This document shows, one piece after another, positions 33,209 through 41,830 of a DNA stretch of 64,000 nt (its first letter is position 1; each line of letters begins with the position of its first letter). The stretch is from Sphingomonas kyeonggiensis. GTDB lineage: Bacteria; Pseudomonadota; Alphaproteobacteria; Sphingomonadales; Sphingomonadaceae. The position numbers and the translations under genes are program-made. The stretch is taken from assembly GCF_014196745.1 (NCBI RefSeq), contig NZ_JACIEH010000002.1:930383-994382 (forward strand), given 5' to 3'. The notes beneath the pieces were generated by a model. That model was not told the DNA's origin. It saw only the letters and a program-made list of their open reading frames with translations, and searched no databases.

Positions 33209-34792
33209 ATGAAGATCACGCGACGGAACATGCTCGCCCAGACGATGGCGATCGGTGCCGCCACGTCGGCCCCCGCCATCGCCGCCGCGGCGCCGCGCAC
33301 GGTCGAGCGCTGGGGCGTGTTCGAGATCGCGCTCGAGGGCCCGCGCGAGGGCAACCCGTTCGTCGACGTGACGCTCGCCGCGGTCTTCGAGGGCGCGGGC
33401 AAGTCGATCCGAGTGCCGGGCTTCTATGACGGCGACGGCGTCTACCGCATCCGCTTCAGCCCGCCCGAACTCGGGACCTGGCGCTGGCGGAGCGAGAGCA
33501 GTGCCGGTGTGCTTGCCGGCAAGACCGGTGAACTCACTGCGGTCGCGCCGGGCAAGGGCAATCGCGGGCCGGTCCGGGTGTCGAAAGACGGCTATCACTT
33601 CGCCTATGCCGATGGCACGCCGTTCCGCCAGATCGGCACTACCTGCTACAGCTGGGCGCTCCAGTCCGATGCGAAATGCGCCGAGACGCTGAAGACGCTC
33701 GCCGGCGCGCCGTTCAACAAGATGCGGATGCTGGTCTTCCCCAATGTCCCGTCGGTGGCGACCAATCCGTTCGCGCGAACCGGGGACGGGCCGCGCGACT
33801 GGGATTCGGCGCGGTTCGATCCCGCCTATTTCCGCCGCTACGAGGATCGCATCCAGAAGCTGGGCGCGCTGGGGATCGAGGCGGACGTGATCCTCTATCA
33901 CCCCTATGACGAGAAGCGCGGCTATTCGGACATGAAGCGTGCCGATGACGAGCGCTATCTGCGCTACGTCGCCGCGCGCTTCGGCGCCTATCGCAACGTC
34001 TGGTGGGCGATGGCGAACGAGTACGACAACATCGAAACCAAGACGATGGAGGACTGGGACCATCTCTTCCAGGTCCTGGTCGCCGCCGATCCGCACGACC
34101 GGCCGCGCTCGATGCACCAGATCAACACCTATTACGACCATCGCAAGCCGTGGATCACCCATGCCAGCGTGCAGAATGGCGCGGCCGTGCTCGACGATCT
34201 GCGCGCCGAGCTGCACCGCGCCTTCGCGCTCAAGCCGGTGATCTTCGACGAGGTCGTCTATGAAGGGAACATCGCCAAGCGCTGGGGCAATCTGAGCGCG
34301 GAAGACATGGTCCAGCGCTTCTGGTTCGGGCTGATCGGCGGCTGCTATGTCGGGCATAGCGAGACCTTCGCGGCGGATCGCAACGCCGATGGCTCCTGGC
34401 TGGGGCAGGGCGGCAGCCTGTCCGGCCACAGCGCGCCGCGGCTCGCCTTCCTGCGCAGGATCATGGAGGAGGGGCCGGTGCCGGGCGTGGAGCCGATCCA
34501 GGCCTGGTGGAACTACCACCTCGGCGGCCAGCAGAACGCGTACTATCTACGCTATTTCGGCGCCGAGCAGCCGACCGAATGGCCAGTGGTGCTGCCCGGC
34601 AAGGGGCCGGAGTCGCTGCAGAGCTACCGCGTCGACATCCTCGACACCTGGAACATGACGGTCACCCCGGTCGATGGCGTGTTCAGGATGGCAAAGAAGA
34701 ACGACTACGACGTTCAGGATCCCGCACGGCCGACCGTGAAGCTGCCGGGCAAGCCTTGGATCGCGCTGCGGCTGGTCAAGGTGCAGGCATAG
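33209..34792 (+). CDS. DUF5060/apiosidase-like glycoside hydrolase, Tat-exported
   Basis: 527 residues. A twin-arginine leader (TRRNML at 4-9, then an Ala-rich stretch to about 30) precedes an N-terminal DUF5060 beta-sandwich (WGVFEIALEGP...GTWRWRSES) and a DUF4038-like TIM barrel with WAMANEYDN and IFDEVVYEG, which supply likely acid/base and nucleophile glutamates. A short C-terminal beta domain follows (YRVDILDTWNMTV). It is a distant cousin of the GH140 proteins. The linkage cut is unknown; an apiosyl, arabinosyl or rhamnosyl bond fits the context. The SGNH esterase gene starts 2 bp after its stop. Confidence 0.8.
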   Translation: MKITRRNMLAQTMAIGAATSAPAIAAAAPRTVERWGVFEIALEGPREGNPFVDVTLAAVFEGAGKSIRVPGFYDGDGVYRIRFSPPELGTWRWRSESSAGVLAGKTGELTAVAPGKGNRGPVRVSKDGYHFAYADGTPFRQIGTTCYSWALQSDAKCAETLKTLAGAPFNKMRMLVFPNVPSVATNPFARTGDGPRDWDSARFDPAYFRRYEDRIQKLGALGIEADVILYHPYDEKRGYSDMKRADDERYLRYVAARFGAYRNVWWAMANEYDNIETKTMEDWDHLFQVLVAADPHDRPRSMHQINTYYDHRKPWITHASVQNGAAVLDDLRAELHRAFALKPVIFDEVVYEGNIAKRWGNLSAEDMVQRFWFGLIGGCYVGHSETFAADRNADGSWLGQGGSLSGHSAPRLAFLRRIMEEGPVPGVEPIQAWWNYHLGGQQNAYYLRYFGAEQPTEWPVVLPGKGPESLQSYRVDILDTWNMTVTPVDGVFRMAKKNDYDVQDPARPTVKLPGKPWIALRLVKVQA

Positions 34793-34794
34793 TC

Positions 34795-36045
34795 GTGGCG
34801 GCAATCCGGTATGCGCGCCTCGTTGCGGCGGGGCTGCTGCTGTTCGCCGTGCCCGCCGCCGCGCAGAGCAATCGGGAGGCGTGGATCGACGCGTATCAGT
34901 CGAGCCCAGCAGACTATGACTTCGTCATCCCCAAGGAGATGAAGCTCCCGCCCGAGACGCGCGAGCGGCTCCGCGACCGGCCGCCGGTCACCGGCACCTT
35001 GCGGATGCGCATCGCGGTTGCCGCGGGCGGGCGCGAGGTTCGCATCCGCCTGACCAACGAAGACGGCACCGCGCCGCTGACTATTGCGGCGGCGAGCGTC
35101 GGACTGGCCGCGACCGGTTTCGACGCGCGCCCCGGCACGCTGCACAAGCTCAGCTTCGGCGGCGCGGACAGGGTGACGATCGCGCCCGGTGCGCCGGTGT
35201 TGAGCGATCCCGTCGAACTGTCCGTGCAGGTGCTGGGCGATCTGGTGGTGAGCGTGCACATTCCGCAGGGTCTGAAGCTCAAGGGCTTCGGCAACGCGGC
35301 GATGGCGATGGGCGAGGGGGACCAGACGCTGTCTCCGGCGCTTTCAGGCGCCGACACGATCATCGGCCGGCCGCCGGTTAGCGGGGTGATGGTGCGCGGT
35401 GCGAACCCGCCGCGCGTGATCGTCGCGCTCGGCGATTCGATCACCGACGGCAACCGGCCGGCCCTCGGGCAACTGCATGGATGGCCGGAGCGGCTCCAGC
35501 AGCGCATCGCCGCCAGCCCGAAGCGTCCGGCGCTGGCCGTGATCAACGCCGGCATCGGCGGCAATCGCGTGCTGTCGACCAGCTGGGGCAAGGCGGCGCT
35601 CGCCCGGTTCGACCGCGATGTCGCGCGGATTCGGGGCGTGTCCCACGTCATCCTGTTCGAAGGCATCAACGATATCGGCAATGGCGGATCGAGCACGATG
35701 TTCGGTACCAATCCGCCGCTCGACGTGAACGACCTGATCGCCGGCTATCGCCAGATCATCGCGCGGGCGCATGCGGCCAATATCAAGGCCGTGATGGGAA
35801 CGCTGACGCCGTTCCAGGGCGCGACCTCGTACAGTGAAGCGCGGGAGGTGCAGCGTCAGGCGGTCAATCGCTGGATCCGGACCTCGGGTGAGCCGGATGC
35901 GGTGATCGACTTCGACAAGGCCGTCCGTGATCCGGCGGTGCCGCTGAAGCTGCGGCCGGACTATGATTCCGGGGATCACATCCATCCGAGCGAAGCGGGC
36001 TATCGCGCGATGGGCGACAGCATCGATCTGGCGCTGTTCCGGTAG
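34795..36045 (+). CDS. SGNH/GDSL-family esterase, secreted
   Basis: 416 residues starting at GTG 34795, two bases after the previous stop. The signal peptide (1-22) ends PAAAQS. A beta-rich N-terminal domain is followed by the SGNH hydrolase: block I ALGDSITDG with the nucleophile Ser, block II GIGG, block III GINDIG with Asn, and block V DHIHPSEAGY with Asp/His. Such enzymes remove acetyl or methyl esters from plant polysaccharides, which would clear the way for the partner glycosidase. The open frame reaching back to 34507 is out-of-frame sequence of the upstream gene. Confidence 0.9.
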   Translation: MAAIRYARLVAAGLLLFAVPAAAQSNREAWIDAYQSSPADYDFVIPKEMKLPPETRERLRDRPPVTGTLRMRIAVAAGGREVRIRLTNEDGTAPLTIAAASVGLAATGFDARPGTLHKLSFGGADRVTIAPGAPVLSDPVELSVQVLGDLVVSVHIPQGLKLKGFGNAAMAMGEGDQTLSPALSGADTIIGRPPVSGVMVRGANPPRVIVALGDSITDGNRPALGQLHGWPERLQQRIAASPKRPALAVINAGIGGNRVLSTSWGKAALARFDRDVARIRGVSHVILFEGINDIGNGGSSTMFGTNPPLDVNDLIAGYRQIIARAHAANIKAVMGTLTPFQGATSYSEAREVQRQAVNRWIRTSGEPDAVIDFDKAVRDPAVPLKLRPDYDSGDHIHPSEAGYRAMGDSIDLALFR

Positions 36046-36080
36046 CAGCTTGGAGTTCCCCGCATCCGGCTCCCTTCTTC

Positions 36081-36215
36081 GTCATCCCCGCGAAGGCGGG
36101 GATCCAGGGTGGTTCGGGATGCGCGATGAAATCGGGCGTGGAGATGCCGGAGAGGGCGGCGCGAGCCCTCCGTTCCCGGCTCCTGGCTCTGGATCCCCGC
36201 CTTCGCGGGGATGAC
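36081..36215. repeat. REP-like element, long version, copy B
   Basis: 135 bp with the same outer arms as copy A (GTCATCCCCGCGAAGGCGGG ... CGCGGGGATGAC) and a related interior (GATGAAATCGGG). Copies A and B stand in the same orientation on either side of the MFS/DUF5060/esterase cassette. It lies between two convergent genes. Confidence 0.9.
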
Positions 36216-36249
36216 GGGATAGGTGCGGCGCTGCTTTGACGTCGATAGC

Positions 36250-37710
36250 TTAGACGTTCGTCCCCGCCGAGGCGCTGACCGCCTGGCGCCAGCGCGCCAT
36301 CAGCTCGGCGCGGGCGCTCGGGTCGATCCCCGGCTCGAACCGGTCCTGCGCGACCGGTGCCCAGGCGGACCCGCCCAGCTTTCCGGCGGCGAGCTGGGCC
36401 ACGCCGCGCGCGCCCAGTTCGAGCTGACGCGGTCGGAGCACCGGCCGGTCGATCACATCGGCCAGGATCTGGACGAGCAGGTCGTTGGCCGCAGCGCCGC
36501 CATCGACCGACAGCACGTCCAGCGGCGTGCTGAGATCGGCGTCCATCGCGAAGACGATGTCGGCGATCTGCAGCGCGATGCCTTCGAGCACGGCGCGCGC
36601 GACATGGGCCGGGCTGGTGCCGAGCGACATGCCGCTCAGCAGCCCACGCGCTTCCGAGCGCCAGTGCGGCGCGCCGAGCCCCGCCAGCGCAGGCACGAAG
36701 GTGACACCCTGGCTGTCCGGCACCTCGGCGGCGAGGCGAGTGAGCTCGCCTTCGTCGCGCAGATTGAGCAGGCGTACGCCAAAGGCCGCGGCATGGCCCG
36801 ATACGGCGACATTGCCCTCGAGCGCGTGGAAGACGTCGTGCCCACGCGCCCAGGCGATCGTGCTCCACAGACCGTGCGAGGACGTAACGCGGGCCGGCGT
36901 AACCGCCATCAGCGAGGAGCCGGTGCCGCAGGTGACCTTGGCCTGGCCCGGTGCCGCGAAACCATGGCCGAGCAGGGCGGCGTGGGAGTCGCCGAGCAGC
37001 ACTTCGATCGGAAGCCCCGCGGGCACGCCGCTGGCGGCGGTGATGCCGAACTGGGCGTCGGACGGGCGGATCGTCGGCAGCATCAGCCGCGGTATGCCGA
37101 ACAGATCGAGCATCGCGCGATCCCAGTCGAGCGTATCGAGTGACATCAGCTGGGTGCGTGAGGCATTGCTGACATCGGTCGCGTGCTGGGCGCCGTTGGT
37201 GAGCTTCCACAGCAGCCAGCTGTCGATCGTGCCGGCGCGGAGCAACCCGGCTTCCGCCTTGGCGCGCGCGCCCGGCGTCTCGTCGAGCAGCCAGGCCAGC
37301 TTGGTGCTGGGCGCCAGCGGGTCGATGCCGAGACCGGTTGCGGCGATGATTGCCGCCGCGTGCGGCGCCAGTGCGGCGCAGCGATCGGCGGTGCGACGGC
37401 ATTGCCAGCTGATCGCGGGGGCGACGGCTTCGCCACTCTCGGCGTCCCACAGCACGATCGTCTCGCGCTGGTTGGCGATGGTGAGCGAGGCGACTTCGGC
37501 GCCGGGCGTTGTCGCGATGACTTCGCTGATCGCGCCGGCGACGCTGCCCCAGATCGCCTCGGCCGATTGCTCGGCCCAGCCCGGGCGCGGATGGACCACG
37601 CCCAGCGGATGCGACGCCCGGCCGAGCACTTCGCCGGTGTCCGCCGCGAACAGCAGCGCCTTGGTGTTGGTGGTTCCCTGGTCGACCGCCAGGATCGCCG
37701 GGCGTGCCAT
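36250..37710 (-). CDS. aplK: FGGY-family sugar kinase, probable apulose kinase
   Basis: 486 residues, glycerol-kinase-like. The phosphate loop is DQGTTNTKALL (about 10-20), followed by ANQRETIVLWD, IDSWLLWKLT, CGTGSSLMAVT and DGGAAANDLLVQILAD in the ATP-binding lobe. The start is ATG 37710, sharing one base with the stop of the transketolase subunit (TGATG); the frame to 37788 is shadow. An FGGY kinase in one operon with a split transketolase and next to a TIM-barrel isomerase is the gene set of the apulose route (isomerase, kinase, transketolase). Glycerol, erythrulose or xylulose remain possible substrates. Confidence 0.82.
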   Translation of the reverse strand: MARPAILAVDQGTTNTKALLFAADTGEVLGRASHPLGVVHPRPGWAEQSAEAIWGSVAGAISEVIATTPGAEVASLTIANQRETIVLWDAESGEAVAPAISWQCRRTADRCAALAPHAAAIIAATGLGIDPLAPSTKLAWLLDETPGARAKAEAGLLRAGTIDSWLLWKLTNGAQHATDVSNASRTQLMSLDTLDWDRAMLDLFGIPRLMLPTIRPSDAQFGITAASGVPAGLPIEVLLGDSHAALLGHGFAAPGQAKVTCGTGSSLMAVTPARVTSSHGLWSTIAWARGHDVFHALEGNVAVSGHAAAFGVRLLNLRDEGELTRLAAEVPDSQGVTFVPALAGLGAPHWRSEARGLLSGMSLGTSPAHVARAVLEGIALQIADIVFAMDADLSTPLDVLSVDGGAAANDLLVQILADVIDRPVLRPRQLELGARGVAQLAAGKLGGSAWAPVAQDRFEPGIDPSARAELMARWRQAVSASAGTNV

Positions 37711-38663
37711 CAGCCGCGCTTTTCGAGGAGTTCGCGCGCCGCGGCGGCGATACCTGTCGGGGTCAGCCCGTGCCGTTCGAACAGCCATTCGGCCGAGCCA
37801 GTCTCCAGGAAGCCAGGGAAACCAAGAACGCGCATGGGAACGGGCCTTTCCTCCACAACGACTTCCGCCACGGCACCGCCAAGGCCGCCGCGCACGACAT
37901 GTTCCTCGGCGGTGACGATCGCGCCGGTGCCGGCCGCGGCGACGATCGCCTCGCGGTCGATCGGTGCTACCGTGGCCATGTTCAGGACGCGAGCGGAAAT
38001 GCCTTCCGCCGCCAGCGCCTCGGCGGCGTCGAGCGCGCGGTGCACCAAAGTGCCACAGGCGATGATCGCGATGTCGTCGCCTTCGCGCAGGATCTCGGCC
38101 TTGCCGGGGGTGAAGCGGGCGCCTTCCGGACGGGCGAGCGCCGGCACTGCCATGCGGCTGATCCGGATGAAGACCGGGCCGTCATGCGCCGCGGCCCAGC
38201 GGATCGCTTCGGCGGTTTCCCAGGGGTCCGCGGGCACGATCACCGTCAGGCCCTTCATGGCGCGCAGCCAGGCCAGGTCCTCGATGCTGTGATGCGTCGC
38301 GCCGAGCTCGCCATAGGCGACGCCGCTCGAGATGCCGCAGAGCTTCACGTTGACGTTGCTATAGGCGATGTCGGCCTTGATCTGCTCGAGCGCGCGGCCG
38401 GTCAGGAAGCAGGATGCGCCGCTGACGAACGGCACCTTGCCGCCATTGGCGAGGCCCGCGCCGACGCCGACCATGTTCTGCTCGGCGATACCGACATTGA
38501 CCAGCCGCTCGGGGAACTGGTCGCGGAACTTGTTGAGCTTGGACGAGCCGACCGAGTCATTCACCACCGCGACGATACGCGGGTCCTCGGCTGCCAAAAC
38601 CTCCAGAGTCTCGACATAGGCATTCCGGCAATCGAATCCCTTGCCCGGGGAAGCGGCGCTCAT
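37710..38663 (-). CDS. aptB: Split transketolase, C-terminal subunit, set 2 (probable apulose-4-phosphate transketolase)
   Basis: 317 residues. The pyrimidine-binding domain carries the catalytic NVGIAEQNMVGVGAGLANGG, then SSGVAYGELGATHHSIED and the C-terminal domain (IIACGTLVHRALDAA). It is strongly similar to the protein at 27126-28079. ATG 38663 overlaps the stop of the N-terminal subunit (ATGA). With that subunit it should transfer the glycolaldehyde unit of apulose 4-phosphate to glyceraldehyde 3-phosphate, giving dihydroxyacetone phosphate and xylulose 5-phosphate. That function is inferred from the neighbouring kinase and apiosidase genes. Confidence 0.82.
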   Translation of the reverse strand: MSAASPGKGFDCRNAYVETLEVLAAEDPRIVAVVNDSVGSSKLNKFRDQFPERLVNVGIAEQNMVGVGAGLANGGKVPFVSGASCFLTGRALEQIKADIAYSNVNVKLCGISSGVAYGELGATHHSIEDLAWLRAMKGLTVIVPADPWETAEAIRWAAAHDGPVFIRISRMAVPALARPEGARFTPGKAEILREGDDIAIIACGTLVHRALDAAEALAAEGISARVLNMATVAPIDREAIVAAAGTGAIVTAEEHVVRGGLGGAVAEVVVEERPVPMRVLGFPGFLETGSAEWLFERHGLTPTGIAAAARELLEKRG

Positions 38664-39520
38664 GCGGCAAGCTCCGCGTCGAGTTCGGCAAAGGCCTGGG
38701 CCAGTTGCGCGTCGCTGGGCGTGCCGTGATGCCAGCCGGCCTGGTTTTCCATGAAGCTCACGCCGCGTCCCTTGATCGTATGGGCGATAATGCAGAGCGG
38801 CTTGCCGTCCGCGCCGCGCGGGGCGGACAGCGCCGCGTACAGGGCATCGGCATCATGGCCATCGATCTCGGCGACGTCCCAGCCAAAGGCCGCCCATTTG
38901 TCGGCCAGCGGCTCGAGCGAATTGGTGTCCTCGGTCGAGGCGCCCTGCTGCAGGCGGTTGCGATCGATGATGACGGTGAGGTTGCCGAGCCTGCGGTGGC
39001 CGGCGAACATCGCCGCTTCCCACATGCTGCCTTCCTGCAGCTCGCCGTCGCCGGTGAGCGCGAAGACGCGGTAGTCCGCTTGGTCGATCTGCCCCGCCAC
39101 CGCCATGCCGACCGCGACGGGCAGGCCGTGCCCGAGCGGCCCGGTGTTGGTCTCGACGCCCGGCAGATAGTTGCGGTTCGGATGCCCGTTCAGCTGCGAG
39201 CCGGGCTGGAGATAGGTCTCGAGGTCCGCCTCGGGGAAATAGCCCGCGCCGGCGAGCGCCGAATAGAAGGCGCCGGTGCAATGGCCCTTGCTCATCACGA
39301 AGCGATCGCGGGTGGGGGCCTGCGGCTCCGCTGGATCGAAGCGCAGGACGGCGAAATAGAGTGTCGCCAGGATGTCGGCGCACGACATGTCGCCGCCGGG
39401 ATGCCCCTGTTTCGCGCGGTGCGCCATGGTTAGCGCGTGGCGACGGATTCGGTTTGCGCTGCGGCGAATCTCCGCCACGCGTGCGCTGGCATATTCCCTG
39501 GATGCTGTTGCTGTACCCAT
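38660..39520 (-). CDS. aptA: Split transketolase, N-terminal subunit, set 2 (probable apulose-4-phosphate transketolase)
   Basis: 286 residues with the TPP-binding half: KQGHPGGDMSCADI, SKGHCTGAFY, the thiamine motif GDGELQEG...IDRNRLQQG and IKGRGVSFM. It is a close paralogue of 26251-27129, sharing the stretch LNGHPNRNYLPGVETNTGPL unchanged. It is the first gene of the operon aptA-aptB-aplK, transcribed away from the DeoR-type regulator across a 322-bp region with an inverted repeat. Confidence 0.82.
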   Translation of the reverse strand: MGTATASREYASARVAEIRRSANRIRRHALTMAHRAKQGHPGGDMSCADILATLYFAVLRFDPAEPQAPTRDRFVMSKGHCTGAFYSALAGAGYFPEADLETYLQPGSQLNGHPNRNYLPGVETNTGPLGHGLPVAVGMAVAGQIDQADYRVFALTGDGELQEGSMWEAAMFAGHRRLGNLTVIIDRNRLQQGASTEDTNSLEPLADKWAAFGWDVAEIDGHDADALYAALSAPRGADGKPLCIIAHTIKGRGVSFMENQAGWHHGTPSDAQLAQAFAELDAELAA

Positions 39521-39842
39521 GGCCAGGAGGCTTAGCCGAGGGCGGCGGCAGGCATCAACCGATTACTTACGATTATTTTCGTTTTCCTCCATTTGTGAAC
39601 GAATCGCTGTTCGTTCGTTGACACTTGGTTCCGTTCGCGATTACCGTTCGATGGAAGCAGGCAAGCAGAACTGCGATCGGAAAGGGACAGGCTGTGCAAG
39701 GCTCCGGCGCGGAACATCGTCTGCAGACATGCGCGGTTCCCGCCGATCCGGCGCGCGCCATCGGACATCGGATTTATGCGGCCGGCGGCACCATGCTAGA
39801 GCCGCCGCAGCTCCGCATATCGCGCGGCGGTTGGAGACAAGC
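39521..39842. promoter_or_regulatory. Divergent regulatory region of the aptAB-aplK operon and the DeoR gene
   Basis: 322 bp with no supported gene; the short open frames here show no coding signs. An AT-rich stretch (39561-39620) holds the inverted repeat at 39597-39616. The part nearest the regulator gene is GC-rich and may be leader sequence. Confidence 0.6.
39597..39616. promoter_or_regulatory. Candidate DeoR-type operator
   Basis: GAACGAA (39597-39603) and TTCGTTC (39610-39616) form a perfect 7-bp inverted repeat with a 6-base spacer. A further TTCGTTG and CCGTTCG follow within 30 bp. DeoR-family repressors often use repeats rich in TTCG, and the regulator gene is next door, so autoregulation and control of aptA are inferred. 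Confidence 0.62.
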
Positions 39843-40631
39843 ATGAACGTTCGGACCGGAACCCCCGGATTGCTCGGCGAAGCGCGCCGGATGAAGATCC
39901 TGGAATGGCTCCAGGAAGAGGGTGCCGCCCGCGTGCGCACCCTGGCCGATGCCTTCGGGGTATCCGAAGTGACGGTGCGCCAGGACCTGGAGAAGCTCGA
40001 GGCGGAAGGCCATGTCGTGCGCGAGCATGGCGGGGCGTTCCTCAAGTCGGTGCCCCAGCAGGTGCGCGCGATGGCACTGCACCACATGGTCCACATGGAC
40101 GCGAAGCGCCGCATCGGCCGGGTGGCGGCGGCGCTGGTCCAGGACGGCGAGACGATCATCCTCGATTCCGGATCGACCACCACCGAGATCTCGACGCACC
40201 TTGCCACGCGCAGCGGGCTGACGGTGATCACCAACGCCCTCAACATCGCGCTGGCGCTGGGCGGTCTGCCCGGGTTCGACGTCCATATGCCGGGCGGCCA
40301 TTTCAAGGCGCCGACCCTGTCGCTGAGCGGCGAGCGCTCGGGCGACTATTTCCGCGGGCTGTTCGCCCAGAAGCTGTTCCTGGCGACTGCAGCGGTTTCG
40401 CTCGACGCCGGCCTGACCTTCCCGTCGCTTTCCGACATCACCGTGAAGCGCGCGATGATCGAGTCCGCCGCCGAAGTGATCCTGGTCGCCGACAGCAGCA
40501 AGATCGGCCACCGCTCCTTCTCGTCGCTGGGCGGCATCGAGCTCGTCCATGTGCTGGTGACCGATGACGGGATCCGGGACGAGGACCGGGCGGGGTTCGA
40601 GGCGGCAGGGGTCAAGGTGCTCATCGCCTGA
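39843..40631 (+). CDS. DeoR-family transcriptional regulator
   Basis: 262 residues. An N-terminal winged helix-turn-helix ([20 protein letters not shown], then [14 protein letters not shown]) is followed by the DeoR sensor domain with [11 protein letters not shown] and [13 protein letters not shown], which in this family binds a phosphorylated sugar. ATG 39843 gives the normal family length; the frame running back to 39372 is shadow. It is divergent from aptA-aptB-aplK and upstream of the isomerase gene, so it probably represses both until a sugar phosphate such as apulose 4-phosphate appears. Confidence 0.92.
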   Translation: MNVRTGTPGLLGEARRMKILEWLQEEGAARVRTLADAFGVSEVTVRQDLEKLEAEGHVVREHGGAFLKSVPQQVRAMALHHMVHMDAKRRIGRVAAALVQDGETIILDSGSTTTEISTHLATRSGLTVITNALNIALALGGLPGFDVHMPGGHFKAPTLSLSGERSGDYFRGLFAQKLFLATAAVSLDAGLTFPSLSDITVKRAMIESAAEVILVADSSKIGHRSFSSLGGIELVHVLVTDDGIRDEDRAGFEAAGVKVLIA

Positions 40632-40722
40632 GGAACAGGCTTCCGGCCAGGCGCGAAAACGCGACGGCCCAATATTTCGCACCCGGCAGAGAGCGGGGTC
40701 GCAACTTCGAGAGGTACTGACA

Positions 40723-41703
40723 ATGGCGAGCGAGCAGAAATACGGGGCGGGGATCTGGCATTTCGCGACCTATGTGGATCGCTATGCGACCGACGGGTAC
40801 GGCCCGGCCCGCTCGCTGATCGAGATGATCGACCTGGCCGGGGAGGTCGGCGACCTGTCGGTGGTCGACATCAACTATCCCTTCCCCGGCGGCGAGACCG
40901 ATTTCGCCGCGGTCGAGGCGGCGCTGAAGCGCAACAACCTGTCGGTCATCGGCATCACGCCGGAGATCTACACGCGCAAGTTCGCCAGGGGCGCCTTCAC
41001 CAATCCCGATCCGGGCATCCGCCGCGAAGCGCATGCGATGGTCACCGAGGCGGCCGGCGTGGTCCGCCGCTTCGGCGCCAATTATGTGAAGCTGTGGCCG
41101 GGCCAGGACGGCTGGGACTATCCCTTCCAGGTCGATCATGGCGATCTGTGGCGGATGAGCATGGACGGTGTCGGCCAGCTCGCCTCGGAGAATCCCGACC
41201 TCAAGTTCGTGATCGAGTACAAGCCGCGCGAGCCGCGCAACCATATGAGCTTCGACAGCGTCGCGCGCACGCTGCTCGGCATCGAGAAGATCGGGCTGCC
41301 CAATATCGGCATCCTGCTCGACTTCGGCCACTCGCTCTATGGCGGCGAGAGCCCGGCCGATGCCGCCCAGCTCGCGATCGACCATGGCCGGCTGTTCGGC
41401 ATGGACGTGAACGACAATCTGCGCGGCTGGGACGACGACATGATCGCCGGCTCGGTCCACCCGATCGAGCTGTTCGAGTTCTTCTACACGCTGCGCAAGA
41501 ACAAGTGGGAAGGCGTCTGGCAGCTCGACCAGTTCCCGTTCCGCGAGGATTGCGTCGGCGCCGCCAAGAGCGCGATCGGCTTCCTGAAGCATATCGAGAA
41601 GGCGCTCGACCGGCTCGACTTCGATGCGATGCGCGCCGCCCAGGCGAAACAGGACGCGGTCGAGACGCTGCGCCTGGCGCGCGAGGCGCTGTTCGCTTCC
41701 TGA
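40723..41703 (+). CDS. apsI: TIM-barrel sugar isomerase, probable D-apiose isomerase
   Basis: 326 residues of the xylose-isomerase-like TIM-barrel family. Likely metal ligands are E165 in VIEYKPRE, D200 and H203 in LLDFGHS, and the acids of [13 protein letters not shown]. The tail EALFAS follows a long helix. It is co-oriented with and 91 bp behind the DeoR gene; GAGAGG precedes the ATG. An isomerase of this fold begins the kinase/transketolase apiose route by making apulose. The decarboxylase OiaC of the oxidative route has a similar fold, as do rhamnose-type isomerases, so the assignment rests on neighbours. Confidence 0.75.
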   Translation: MASEQKYGAGIWHFATYVDRYATDGYGPARSLIEMIDLAGEVGDLSVVDINYPFPGGETDFAAVEAALKRNNLSVIGITPEIYTRKFARGAFTNPDPGIRREAHAMVTEAAGVVRRFGANYVKLWPGQDGWDYPFQVDHGDLWRMSMDGVGQLASENPDLKFVIEYKPREPRNHMSFDSVARTLLGIEKIGLPNIGILLDFGHSLYGGESPADAAQLAIDHGRLFGMDVNDNLRGWDDDMIAGSVHPIELFEFFYTLRKNKWEGVWQLDQFPFREDCVGAAKSAIGFLKHIEKALDRLDFDAMRAAQAKQDAVETLRLAREALFAS

Positions 41704-41777
41704 ATTGAGGCTGGCGAGGCACCCTCGGTACCGGTTCGCATGGATCGGTGCCGGGGTGTGCACGCCTGACTTTAATT

Positions 41778-41796
41778 GCTATTGCTAATCGTTATC
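41778..41796. promoter_or_regulatory. Candidate Fur box
   Basis: GCTATTGCTAATCGTTATC matches the classical 19-bp Fur consensus GATAATGATAATCATTATC at 15 positions. It stands 34 bp before the GTG start of a small unknown gene, so that gene may be induced by iron shortage. Alphaproteobacterial Fur/Irr sites vary, so this is a prediction. Confidence 0.5.
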
Positions 41797-41830
41797 AATT
41801 ATGGGAGTGCCCGTCCAAGGGAGTAGCCCA

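Noticed and set aside
31461..36215. REP-like elements as terminal repeats of a transposon
   Set aside because: They bracket three genes, but there is no transposase in between, and the same palindrome type occurs singly at 3437. Kept only as a possible recombination cassette.
41801..41830. ATG 41801 as the start of the small gene behind the Fur-like site
   Set aside because: The site would then end 4 bp before the start codon, and no ribosome site precedes it; GTG 41831 has AGGGAG in front.
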